Shown here: positions 51,242-59,509 of the stretch, one piece after another
Layout: the number at the start of each line of letters is the position of its first letter
Position numbering within the stretch: the stretch's first letter is position 1
DNA from: Pseudomonas gingeri
Lineage (GTDB): Bacteria > Pseudomonadota > Gammaproteobacteria > Pseudomonadales > Pseudomonadaceae
Length of the DNA stretch: 64,000 bases
Assembly (NCBI RefSeq): GCF_013385425.1
Contig: NZ_JACAQA010000041.1
Coordinates: forward strand, 1 to 64,000
Reading direction: 5' to 3'
Notes under the pieces: generated by a model
What the model was told of the DNA's origin: nothing
Seen by the model: only the letters and a program-made list of their open reading frames with translations
The model's database searches: none
Made by a program: the position numbers and the translations under genes

Positions 51242-53236
51242 TCAACGGACCAGATGCAGGAACTGCATATGCCGTTCGTACTGGTCGAGGATGTCGTTGA
51301 TGATCTGCTCCTTGCTGTAGCCCATCAGGTCATAGTCCTGGCTGCCTTCGCGCAGGTGCACTTCGGCGCGGTAGTAGCGGCGGTTGCGCAGTTCCTTGGG
51401 GCCCATGCCGCCACGGGCGAAGGACGGCGTGAAGTAGCCGCGCATCTGCACCTGGTAGATGAACGGATGCTGGTCGTCATGGCCGATTTCCAGGCTGACG
51501 CTGTCATTCGCCGGGTCCGGCTGCGTGACCACGTTCAGGCCCTTCTCGACAAAAACCGCACTGACTTCCTCGATGGCCGGACGCACCGTCTGGTCGAGGA
51601 AGCGATACACCTCGTCCCGCGACGGAAAGTGCACCGCCTGGCTCAGGCGTTGGCGCCAGCCGCTGCGTCGTGAGCTGGACAGCGGCGCGAGGGAGTGCAA
51701 TTGGGCGATCTGCTTCTGCGACTCCAGGTAGAACGCCTTGTGCAATCCCCACATCATCAACAGCAGGATCAGCGAGAACGGCAGCGAGGTCAGCACCACC
51801 GCCGACTTCAGTGCATCGATGCTGCCGGAGAACAGCAGCGCACTGGTGATCAGCGCGGTCATCGCGCCCCAGAACACCCGCAGCCATTTCGGCCCGTCTT
51901 CGTCGGCGCTGCCGCCACGGGCGGACAAGGTCGAGAGCACCACGGTGCCGGAGTCGGCCGAGGTGACGAAGAACACGAAACTGATAAACACCGTGATCGC
52001 AATCACGGTCCTGCTCCAGGGATAGGTTTCCAGCAGCAGGTACAGGGTCCGCGACGGGTCGTCGATGGCCGACTGGCCGAGGGCGCTCATGCCGTGGTTG
52101 AGCACCTGGTCGATGGCGCTGTTGCCGAAGATCGACATCCACGCCAGGGTGAAACCCAGCGGAATCAACAGCACGCCGAAGACGAATTCGCGAATGGTCC
52201 GGCCGCGGGAAATCCGCGCGATAAACAGGCCCACGAACGGCGACCAGGCAATCCACCAGGCCCAGTAGAACACCGTCCAGCCACCCAGCCAGTCACTCGG
52301 TTTGTCATAGGCGTAGAGATCGAAACTCTTGGTCGGCAGCGCCCCGAGGTAGTCGCCGACGTTCTGGATCAGGGTGTTGAGCAGGTGCTGGGTGGGCCCG
52401 GCGAACAGCACGAACAGCAGCAGCGCGCAGGCCAGCAGCATGTTGATGTCGGACATCACCCGCACGCCCTTGTCGACACCGGCGACCGCGACGGCGATGG
52501 CCGCGCCCATCATCAGGGTGATCAGCCCGACCTGGATCCACTGGGTATGGGGCACGTGGAACAGGTAGTCCAGGCCCGAGTTCAGGTGCAACACGCCAAA
52601 GCCCATGTCGGCGCCGAGGCCGAACACCGTGGCGATAATGCCGAAGCCATCCACGGCATAACCGATGGGCCCGTTGATGCGTTTGCCGATCAGCGGGTAG
52701 AGCGCCGAGCGCAGGGCCAGCGGCAGGTTATGCCGGTAGGCGAAATAGGCCAGGGCCATGCCGACGAAGGCGAACACGCCCCAGCCGTGCAGGCCCCAGT
52801 GCAGAAACAGGATCTGCATGGCCTGGCGCGCGGCGGCCTGGGTCCCGGCCTCGCCCTGGGGCGGTTGCAGCAGGTGGGTCAGGGGTTCGGAGACGCAGAA
52901 GAAGAACAGCGTGATGCTGATCCCGGCGGCGAACAGCATTCCGGCCCAGGACAGATAACTGAACTCGGGTTCGTCGTGGTCGGCACCGAGCTTGATCTTG
53001 CCGTAGCCGGACAAGGCGGTGACCACCACGAAGACCAGGTACAGGGTCATCGCCAGCATGTAGTACCAGCCGACCGTATTGGCCGCCCAGTTCTGCGCCG
53101 CCAGCAGCCATTGGCCGGCCGCTTCGGGCAGGGACATGACCACCAAACCGAACAGCAGGATAAAGCTCGCGGCGAAGTAGAACACTGGCGGGTTCATGCG
53201 GATCAGGCCGCTGGTGGGGAGTGGGGAAGTGCTCAT
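51242..53236 (-). CDS. betT: Choline/betaine BCCT transporter BetT
   Basis: The 664-residue transporter has twelve spans with the BCCT signature WTVFYWAWWIAWSPFVGLFIARISRGRTIREF and a cytoplasmic C-terminal extension of about 160 residues. In BetT that extension senses osmotic strength. It takes up choline for betaine synthesis. A BetI-like operator lies upstream, although betIBA are not in the window. Confidence 0.92.
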   Translation of the reverse strand: MSTSPLPTSGLIRMNPPVFYFAASFILLFGLVVMSLPEAAGQWLLAAQNWAANTVGWYYMLAMTLYLVFVVVTALSGYGKIKLGADHDEPEFSYLSWAGMLFAAGISITLFFFCVSEPLTHLLQPPQGEAGTQAAARQAMQILFLHWGLHGWGVFAFVGMALAYFAYRHNLPLALRSALYPLIGKRINGPIGYAVDGFGIIATVFGLGADMGFGVLHLNSGLDYLFHVPHTQWIQVGLITLMMGAAIAVAVAGVDKGVRVMSDINMLLACALLLFVLFAGPTQHLLNTLIQNVGDYLGALPTKSFDLYAYDKPSDWLGGWTVFYWAWWIAWSPFVGLFIARISRGRTIREFVFGVLLIPLGFTLAWMSIFGNSAIDQVLNHGMSALGQSAIDDPSRTLYLLLETYPWSRTVIAITVFISFVFFVTSADSGTVVLSTLSARGGSADEDGPKWLRVFWGAMTALITSALLFSGSIDALKSAVVLTSLPFSLILLLMMWGLHKAFYLESQKQIAQLHSLAPLSSSRRSGWRQRLSQAVHFPSRDEVYRFLDQTVRPAIEEVSAVFVEKGLNVVTQPDPANDSVSLEIGHDDQHPFIYQVQMRGYFTPSFARGGMGPKELRNRRYYRAEVHLREGSQDYDLMGYSKEQIINDILDQYERHMQFLHLVR

Positions 53237-53327
53237 GAAACGGGCACCTCAATGATATGAAACGTGGCTGGACATCTCGGACTCAGCAAAGGCAAGCCTC
53301 CTGTTGTGAGCGGGCAGCGAACCGCCG

Positions 53328-53357
53328 GTTTAACTTGAACGAACGGTCAAGTTAAAC
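53328..53357. promoter_or_regulatory. BetI-like operator upstream of betT
   Basis: Perfect eleven-base arms GTTTAACTTGA and TCAAGTTAAAC surround eight bases. The inner part TTGAACGAACGGTCAA fits the TetR-type BetI site as I recall it from P. aeruginosa. It lies 92 bases before the betT ATG. Confidence 0.75.
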
Positions 53358-53456
53358 ACGGATAGGGCGTTCAGGACTAATCGCAGGGCTAGGTGGTGCT
53401 TTTCTTACGTGGGCTTTAGGCGGGATGTATGACGCTTGTTATGAGGAAATCGTTCG

Positions 53457-53560
53457 GGCCTCTTCGCTGGCAAGCCAAGCTCCTACAGGTTTGTTGTCGT
53501 ACGCGAAATCTAGGTACGACGCAAAACCTGTAGGAGCTTGGCTTGCCAGCGAAGGCGGCC
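53457..53560. repeat. REP inverted pair
   Basis: Arms around 53457-53490 and 53523-53560 (CTGGCAAGCCAAGCTCCTACAGG and complement) form a long hairpin between betT and epsC. An inner GTCGTAC / GTACGAC stem adds to it. It is a third sequence variant of REP in this window. Confidence 0.82.
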
Positions 53561-53587
53561 TGACAGGCGATAAAGTTGTGCCTGGAC

Positions 53588-54517
53588 TCAGCGCTGCGTC
53601 CCTTCCTCATGCTGCTGCAGATTCGCCTGGGTCAGGTTGCAGCCCGCCGGCACGCTGCGGGTCAGCCAGACATTGCCGCCGATGGTGGCGCCGCGGCCGA
53701 TGGTGATCCGCCCGAGGATGGTCGCCCCGGCATAGATCACCACGTCGTCCTCGACAATCGGGTGACGCGGATGACCCTTCTGCAACTGCCCGTCCTCGTC
53801 CGCCGGGAAGCGCTTGGCGCCCAGGGTCACCGCCTGGTAGATGCGTACCCGTTCGCCGATGATCGCGGTTTCGCCGATCACCACGCCCGTCCCATGGTCG
53901 ATAAAGAAACTGCCGCCGATCTGCGCCCCGGGATGAATGTCGATGCCGGTGGCCGAGTGGGCAATCTCCGAGCTGATCCGCGCCAGCAACGGCAACCCGG
54001 CGCGGTACAGGTGATGGGCCAGGCGATGGTGGATCACCGCGAGAATCCCCGGGTAGCACAGCAACACTTCGTCGACGCTGCGCGCCGCCGGGTCGCCGTG
54101 GTAGGCCGCGAGGACATCGGTGTCGAGCAACCGGCGCAGCTCCGGCAGGGCCATGGCGAAGTCCTGGATCAGTTGCACGGCTTTGCTCTGGACCTCGGCG
54201 TCCGACTCGCCGCCATGTCGCGCCACGTAACGCAACTCCAGGCGGGCCTGGGCCAGCAAGGCATTGAGGGCGGCATCAAGGGTATGGCCGACGTAGAAGT
54301 CCTCGCTTTCCTCACGCAGGTCCACCGGCCCCAGGCGCATGGGAAACAGCGCGCCGCAGAGCGATTCGAGAATCTCGGCCATGGCCTGGCGCGACGGCAG
54401 CTCGCGGCCGCCCTGTTCATCGCTGACCCGGCCATTACGGCTGCGCCACTCATCCCGGGCGCTACGCAACTGGCCGACGATGGCCTGTAGTTGCCAATGG
54501 CTGGAACGCTCGCTCAC
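53588..54517 (-). CDS. epsC: Serine O-acetyltransferase (EpsC/SrpH type)
   Basis: The 309-residue enzyme acetylates L-serine with acetyl-CoA, the first step of cysteine synthesis. The N-terminal helical part (about 1-190) is followed by a left-handed beta-helix with hexapeptide repeats (GIDIHPGAQIGGSFFIDHGTGVVIGETAIIG), including the catalytic His in DHGTG. It is longer than CysE, as in the EpsC group. GTG 54517 with GGAG upstream is the likely start; the frame start at 54589 has no ribosome site. It is divergent from the D-cysteine desulfhydrase gene. Confidence 0.88.
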   Translation of the reverse strand: MSERSSHWQLQAIVGQLRSARDEWRSRNGRVSDEQGGRELPSRQAMAEILESLCGALFPMRLGPVDLREESEDFYVGHTLDAALNALLAQARLELRYVARHGGESDAEVQSKAVQLIQDFAMALPELRRLLDTDVLAAYHGDPAARSVDEVLLCYPGILAVIHHRLAHHLYRAGLPLLARISSEIAHSATGIDIHPGAQIGGSFFIDHGTGVVIGETAIIGERVRIYQAVTLGAKRFPADEDGQLQKGHPRHPIVEDDVVIYAGATILGRITIGRGATIGGNVWLTRSVPAGCNLTQANLQQHEEGTQR

Positions 54518-54707
54518 GATCAAATCTCCGATGGGACGACCGGCCCATCGGGTCGCCTTAATGACTTCCACTTTACGGCACCGACACAAACGGTAATTAA
54601 GAACGAATGGTGCTTTCCTCAGAACTTTCCGACATAAGCGAATGACAGTTGCCTGGGGAAAAGCCGCTGCCTATAGTCCAGGCATCTCCTACAGCCAGCT
54701 CGGACCC

Positions 54708-55700
54708 ATGATCAAACAACAGCTTGCCCGTTTTAACCGCCTGGAACTCCTGGCCCAGGCCACTCCCCTGGAAAAGCTCGAACGCCTGTCGGCGTGGGTG
54801 GGCCGCGATATCTACATCAAGCGCGATGACCTGACGCCCCTGGCCCTGGGCGGCAACAAGCTGCGCAAGCTGGAATACCTGGGGGCCGATGCCCTGGCGG
54901 TCGGCGCCGACACGCTGATCACCGCCGGCGCCATCCAATCCAACCATGTGCGCCAGACCGCGGCCCTGGCGGCCCGCCTTGGGTTGGGCTGCGTGGCCTT
55001 GCTGGAAAACCCCATCGGTACCGAGGATGCGAACTACCTGGGCAATGGCAATCGCCTGTTGCTCGACCTGTTCGACGCCCGGGTCGAGCTGGTGGACAAC
55101 CTGGACAATGCCGACGAGCAGTTGCAGGCCCTGGCCGAGCGCCTGCGCAGCAACGGCAAGAAGCCGTATCTGGTGCCGATCGGTGGCTCCAATGCATTGG
55201 GCGCGCTGGGTTATGTGCGGGCCGGCTTCGAGCTGGCGGCGCAGATCGAAGACAGCGGACTGGAATTTGCCGCGGTGGTGCTGGCCTCCGGCAGTGCCGG
55301 GACCCACAGCGGCCTGGGCCTGGCCTTGAGCGAAGCGTTGCCGGGGTTGCCGGTGGTCGGCGTGACGGTGTCCCGTAGCGACGAGGCGCAGCGGCCGAAG
55401 GTGCAGGGTTTGGCTGAACGTACGGCCGAGTTGCTCGGTGTACCGCTGCCGGCCAGTTTCAAGGTCGAGTTGTGGGACGAGTATTTCGCTCCCCGTTATG
55501 GCGAGCCGAACGCCGGGACCCTGGCGGCGGTCAAGCTGTTGGCCAGCCAGGAAGGCATCCTGCTCGACCCGGTCTACACCGGCAAGGCCATGGCCGGGCT
55601 GCTCGACGGCATCGGCCTCCAGCGTTTCGAGGACGGTCCGATCATCTTCCTGCACACCGGCGGGGCGCCCGCGTTGTTCGCCTACAGCACTGTGCTGTAG
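54708..55700 (+). CDS. dcyD: D-cysteine desulfhydrase DcyD
   Basis: The 330-residue PLP enzyme converts D-cysteine to pyruvate, ammonia and sulfide. It has the ACC-deaminase-like fold with PLP lysine Lys51 in ALGGNKLRKLEYL and the following Ser/Asn in AIQSNHVRQTAA. ATG 54708 gives the standard start MIKQQLARFNRLEL; the frame start at 54642 adds unlikely residues. It precedes the cystine importer, as in the fliY-dcyD-yecS-yecC group of enterobacteria. Confidence 0.9.
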   Translation: MIKQQLARFNRLELLAQATPLEKLERLSAWVGRDIYIKRDDLTPLALGGNKLRKLEYLGADALAVGADTLITAGAIQSNHVRQTAALAARLGLGCVALLENPIGTEDANYLGNGNRLLLDLFDARVELVDNLDNADEQLQALAERLRSNGKKPYLVPIGGSNALGALGYVRAGFELAAQIEDSGLEFAAVVLASGSAGTHSGLGLALSEALPGLPVVGVTVSRSDEAQRPKVQGLAERTAELLGVPLPASFKVELWDEYFAPRYGEPNAGTLAAVKLLASQEGILLDPVYTGKAMAGLLDGIGLQRFEDGPIIFLHTGGAPALFAYSTVL

Positions 55701-55714
55701 CCCGACACCAATTG

Positions 55715-55790
55715 TGGCATCAATAGGTAATAAAATAGAATATACAAATAGTTTTTTATTATTTTATAGAATATTAAGTGCTCGCTATAG
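55715..55790 (+). promoter_or_regulatory. AT-rich promoter region of tcyJLN
   Basis: A strikingly AT-rich block (AATAAAATAGAATATACAAATAG, then a T run and TTTTATAGAATATTAAG) separates dcyD from tcyJ and points to a separate promoter for the transporter. A regulator site could not be fixed. Confidence 0.45.
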
Positions 55791-55906
55791 TCGCGGCGCA
55801 GGCGATTTGGCGCGAGACGCCGGCGCCGCTTTAAGGCAGGATTGACGCTGCTCTCCAGAGCGTCAGTTTCGCGTTCCCTCCCATAAGAAAACACACGGGG
55901 CTCGTC

Positions 55907-56704
55907 ATGAATATTTCCGCATTTCGCAAGCGTCTGCTGGTCGGCAGCCTGGGGTTGGTACTCGGTGCCGGACTGCTCGGCCAGGCCTTTGCCGGTGAGC
56001 AACTGGACAACATCAAGAAGGCCGGCGTTATCAACGTTGGCCTGGAAGGCACCTACCCGCCGTTCAGCTTTATCGGTGCCGACGGCAAGCTGGCCGGCTT
56101 TGAGGTCGAGTTCTCCGAAGCCCTGGCGAAAAAACTGGGGGTGAAGGTCAAGCTGCAACCGACCAAGTGGGACGGCATTCTCGCCGCCCTGGAGTCCAAG
56201 CGCCTGGACGCGGTGATCAACCAGGTGACCATCTCCGAAGAGCGCAAGAAGAAGTATGACTTCTCCGAGCCTTATACCGTTTCCGGTATCCAGGCCCTGG
56301 TGCAGAAGAAGGATGCCGACAAGTTCAAGACCGCCCAGGATCTGGCGGGCCACAAGGTCGGTGTCGGCCTGGGCACCAACTATGAACAATGGCTCAAGGA
56401 CAATGTGCCGAAAGCCGTTATCAAGACCTACGACGATGATCCGACCAAGTACCAGGATCTGCGCGTAGGCCGTATCGACGCAATTCTGGTGGACCGCCTG
56501 GCAGCCTTTGAACTGATCAAGAAAACCAACGACACCCTGGCCGTTTCCGGTGAGCCGTTCTCCCGCCAGGAAGCCGGTATCGCCCTGCGTAAAGGCGAAC
56601 CCGAGTTGCTGGCCGCGGTAAACAAGGCCATCGACGAACTGCGCGCTGATGGCACCTTGAAAAAGCTGTCGGAAAAATACTTCAACGCTGACGTCACTCA
56701 ATAA
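55907..56704 (+). CDS. tcyJ: Cystine ABC transporter binding protein TcyJ (FliY)
   Basis: The 265-residue protein has a Sec signal peptide (about 1-29, LLGQAFA/GEQ). The amino-acid binding fold (GVINVGLEGTYPPFSFIGADGKLAGFEVEFSEALAKKLG) is that of the FliY/TcyJ cystine-binding group. It serves TcyL and TcyN. Its stop overlaps the next start by one base (TAATG). Confidence 0.92.
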   Translation: MNISAFRKRLLVGSLGLVLGAGLLGQAFAGEQLDNIKKAGVINVGLEGTYPPFSFIGADGKLAGFEVEFSEALAKKLGVKVKLQPTKWDGILAALESKRLDAVINQVTISEERKKKYDFSEPYTVSGIQALVQKKDADKFKTAQDLAGHKVGVGLGTNYEQWLKDNVPKAVIKTYDDDPTKYQDLRVGRIDAILVDRLAAFELIKKTNDTLAVSGEPFSRQEAGIALRKGEPELLAAVNKAIDELRADGTLKKLSEKYFNADVTQ

Positions 56705-57369
56705 TGGAAGCAGCTTTTCAGCTTGCGTTGGACTCCGCGCCCTTTCTGCTCCAGGGCGCGTACTACACGGTCATCCTCAGCCTGGGTGGAATGTTCTTCG
56801 GTTTGCTGCTGGGTTTCGGCCTGGCCTTGATGCGCCTGTCGCGCTTCAAGACGGTGAGCTGGATCGCCAGGGTCTATGTGTCGTTCTTTCGCGGCACACC
56901 CCTGCTGGTCCAGCTGTTCGTGATCTATTACGGACTGCCGCAGATGGGCATCGAGCTGGATCCGCTGCCCGCCGCGTTGATCGGCTTCTCGCTGAACATG
57001 GCGGCCTACGCCTGTGAAATCCTGCGGGCCGCCATCAGCTCCATCGAGCGCGGCCAGTGGGAAGCGGCGGCGAGCATCGGCATGTCGCGGGCGCAGACCC
57101 TGCGCCGGGCGATCCTGCCGCAAGCCGCGCGCACGGCTTTGCCGCCGTTGGGCAACAGTTTCATTTCCCTGGTCAAGGACACGGCATTGGCCGCGACCAT
57201 CCAGGTGCCGGAACTGTTCCGCCAGGCCCAGCTGATTACCGCCCGGACCTTTGAAATTTTCACCATGTATCTTGCCGCCGCCCTGATCTACTGGGTCCTT
57301 GCCAGCCTGCTCGCGCACTTGCAGAACCGTCTGGAAGAGCGGGTCAATCGGCATGACCAGGAGTCTTGA
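56704..57369 (+). CDS. tcyL: Cystine ABC transporter permease TcyL (YecS)
   Basis: The 221-residue inner-membrane permease of the polar amino-acid family has five spans and the coupling loop EAAASIGMSRAQTLRRAILPQAARTALPPLGN. It works as a homodimer with TcyN. Start coupling to tcyJ fixes the ATG. Confidence 0.92.
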   Translation: MEAAFQLALDSAPFLLQGAYYTVILSLGGMFFGLLLGFGLALMRLSRFKTVSWIARVYVSFFRGTPLLVQLFVIYYGLPQMGIELDPLPAALIGFSLNMAAYACEILRAAISSIERGQWEAAASIGMSRAQTLRRAILPQAARTALPPLGNSFISLVKDTALAATIQVPELFRQAQLITARTFEIFTMYLAAALIYWVLASLLAHLQNRLEERVNRHDQES

Positions 57370-57373
57370 CAGC

Positions 57374-58123
57374 ATGATTGTGGTTGAAAAACTGACCAAG
57401 CAATTCAAAGGGCAGACCGTGCTCAACGGTATCGACCTGACGGTCGAGGCCGGCGAGGTGATCGCGATAATCGGTCCCAGCGGTTCCGGCAAGACCACCT
57501 TCCTGCGTTGCCTGAACTTTCTCGAGGAACCCACCAGCGGCCGGATCAAGGTCGGCGACATCGAAATCGATGGCAGCCGCCCGCTGAACCAGCAGTTGGG
57601 CCTGGTGCGCAAGCTGCGCCAGCAGGTCGGCTTCGTGTTCCAGAACTTCAACCTGTTTCCCCACCGCACGGCGCTGGAGAACGTCATCGAAGGCCCGCTG
57701 GTGGTCAAGAAGACCCCGCGTGACCAGGCCTTGGCCCTGGGCCGCAAGCTATTGGCCAAGGTTGGCCTGGCAGGCAAGGAAGACGCCTATCCGCGCAGGC
57801 TTTCCGGTGGTCAGCAACAACGGGTGGCCATTGCCCGGGCGCTGGCGATGGAGCCGCAGGTGATCTTGTTCGACGAGCCGACTTCGGCCCTCGATCCGGA
57901 ACTGGTGGGTGAAGTGCTGGCAACCATTCGTGGCCTGGCCGAAGAAAAACGCACCATGGTCATCGTCACCCACGAAATGAGCTTTGCCCGGGATGTGGCC
58001 AATCGGGTGATCTTTTTCGACAAGGGCGTGATCGTCGAACAGGGTGAAGCCAAGGCGCTGTTTGCCAATCCCAAGGAAGAACGCACCCGGCAGTTTCTCA
58101 GCAAGTTTCTCGGTAATACGTAG
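57374..58123 (+). CDS. tcyN: Cystine ABC transporter ATPase TcyN (YecC)
   Basis: The 249-residue ATPase has Walker A GPSGSGKTT, signature LSGGQQQRVAIARAL and Walker B VILFDEPTSALDPE. AGGAG lies ten bases before ATG 57374; upstream in-frame starts overlap tcyL without a ribosome site. It completes the cystine importer. Confidence 0.92.
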   Translation: MIVVEKLTKQFKGQTVLNGIDLTVEAGEVIAIIGPSGSGKTTFLRCLNFLEEPTSGRIKVGDIEIDGSRPLNQQLGLVRKLRQQVGFVFQNFNLFPHRTALENVIEGPLVVKKTPRDQALALGRKLLAKVGLAGKEDAYPRRLSGGQQQRVAIARALAMEPQVILFDEPTSALDPELVGEVLATIRGLAEEKRTMVIVTHEMSFARDVANRVIFFDKGVIVEQGEAKALFANPKEERTRQFLSKFLGNT

Positions 58124-58145
58124 GACACTTCTTGACTCAATAAGG

Positions 58146-58166
58146 CGTACTCAGGGAATGAGTACG
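58146..58166 (+). terminator. Hairpin in the gap after tcyN
   Basis: CGTACTC-N7-GAGTACG forms a seven-pair stem 22 bases past the tcyN stop, without T run. The rest of the gap to 58534 holds no gene or clear promoter that I can see. Confidence 0.4.
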
Positions 58167-58534
58167 ACGGTTTCGAAAAGTTGCTTTCCCGCCTATCCGG
58201 CAATAATTGTTTACTACCGCCTTTCCCCGGCTTCTTCTTTCACACGAACGACTGCGAAAGTAGGAAGTGTCCGAATTCCCGAGCGATCCCCGCCCTGACG
58301 GCTTAATGGCTTGACACCTTCCCGGCAAAACTCTTAGCTGCACTTCACAACCTGCACGACGTTATCAGGACTGTATGCACCTTTCGGCCAACTGTTCGCC
58401 GGACTGCGCGTGCGCCTTCCAGAATGTTCGACGGTAAGGACGCCTATTAAGGTTCAAGGACAACGGTTGTTTATGCGGCCCAGGCCTGCGCCTGCACGTT
58501 GGACTTTTCGTTACCCTACAAAAAGGATTTTTGC

Positions 58535-59290
58535 ATGACTCATTTTCAGGAAACCCTGCGGCTGGCTCCGCCTGTCGTCCCCCAGGCCCATGGGCGTGGT
58601 ATTGGCCTGTTGGCCGCCGCGCAGTTGTCGATTGTCATCCGGCCCTATGTCGGCATGGATGAGGGCGACCTGATCGAGTTGTTCTGGGACGATTGTTATG
58701 TGACGGCGCGGCAGGTGTCGGCCGATGATGTGGGCCAGTCGCTGAGTTTGCGGGTGCCGGAAAGCTTCGTCCTGGACGGGCTGGCGCGGGTTCACTATCG
58801 GGTGCTGCGGGTGGGCAGCGCCGGCGCCTGTTCGCGTCGGCTCGAGGTGCCGGTCAAGCTTGCCTGTCCGGGTGGCCAGCCCTTCGGTGAGGAAAACCAG
58901 GGCTTGGCGCCGCTGATCATTCCCGCGCCGATCCAGCGCTACGGGGTCAACCCCAGCCAGATGCGCCGAGGCGTGCCGCTGACCCTGGCGCCGTATCTGA
59001 ACATGGCCGCCGAGGACGAAATCACCCTGCTCTGGGGCGATGTGCGCCTCGACCTGCCCAAGCTCGCCGGCGAGGACGTCGGCAAGCCGGTCAGGGTCTT
59101 CGTGCCGCCGGCGGTGATCCAGGAAGCCGGTGAAGACAGTGGCCTGGACCTCACCTACTGCGTGATCGACCGGGTCGGCAACAACTCCCGTTGGGCGCCG
59201 GCGCGGCGGCTCCGGGTGGGCAGCGCCCGGCATTACATCAGGGCCCCGCGCCCGGTTTTCCCCAAACTCGCCCAACCCTGCCGAGGCTGA
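58535..59290 (+). CDS. Two-repeat protein of unknown function
   Basis: The 251-residue protein consists of two similar segments (about 10-110 and 125-235). Each runs as a proline-rich opening, then PYVGMDEGDLIELFWDD / PYLNMAAEDEITLLWGD, then SADDVGQSLSLRVPESFV / AGEDVGKPVRVFVPPAVI. The pattern resembles the Ig-like repeats of large Pseudomonas proteins that carry PPYPGM-GD-I-L-W motifs. There is no signal peptide. AAGGA lies before ATG 58535. Role unknown; it sits between cystine uptake and SfnB-like genes. Confidence 0.75.
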   Translation: MTHFQETLRLAPPVVPQAHGRGIGLLAAAQLSIVIRPYVGMDEGDLIELFWDDCYVTARQVSADDVGQSLSLRVPESFVLDGLARVHYRVLRVGSAGACSRRLEVPVKLACPGGQPFGEENQGLAPLIIPAPIQRYGVNPSQMRRGVPLTLAPYLNMAAEDEITLLWGDVRLDLPKLAGEDVGKPVRVFVPPAVIQEAGEDSGLDLTYCVIDRVGNNSRWAPARRLRVGSARHYIRAPRPVFPKLAQPCRG

Positions 59291-59390
59291 GAAGCTGACC
59301 TTCTATGCATATTCCCAAAAGTTAGTTTATTTAATTTTTATACGCGCTTAGGGTATATGCACCGGACCACCGGACTTGTTTGATTTCGCT

Positions 59391-59412
59391 GGCGTCGCGC
59401 TTTCGCGACGCC
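59391..59412 (+). promoter_or_regulatory. Perfect leader hairpin before the SfnB-like operon
   Basis: GGCGTCGCG pairs exactly with CGCGACGCC across the loop CTTT. It lies 14 bases before the ribosome site of the small leader frame at 59435, in an otherwise AT-rich 211-base gap. Without a T run it is not a standard terminator, so a role in RNA control is possible. Confidence 0.5.
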
Positions 59413-59434
59413 TCCAAAGAGAGATGAGGACGGT

Positions 59435-59509
59435 ATGGTCAGGAACACAATCACCCTTGTGCGGATCGCCAGGGCATTGCGCACGCCACGGAGTGGCGTT
59501 GATGTCTAA
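59435..59509 (+). CDS. Candidate 24-residue leader peptide
   Basis: GAGGA lies four bases before an ATG that opens a 24-codon frame (begins MVRNTITLVRIARALRT, ends SGVDV). Its stop TAA lies inside the first codons of the SfnB-like gene, in another frame, so the two starts and stops overlap by eight bases. The peptide has no cysteine or methionine run. It may couple translation of the next gene. It is not recognised as a known family. Confidence 0.4.
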   Translation: MVRNTITLVRIARALRTPRSGVDV

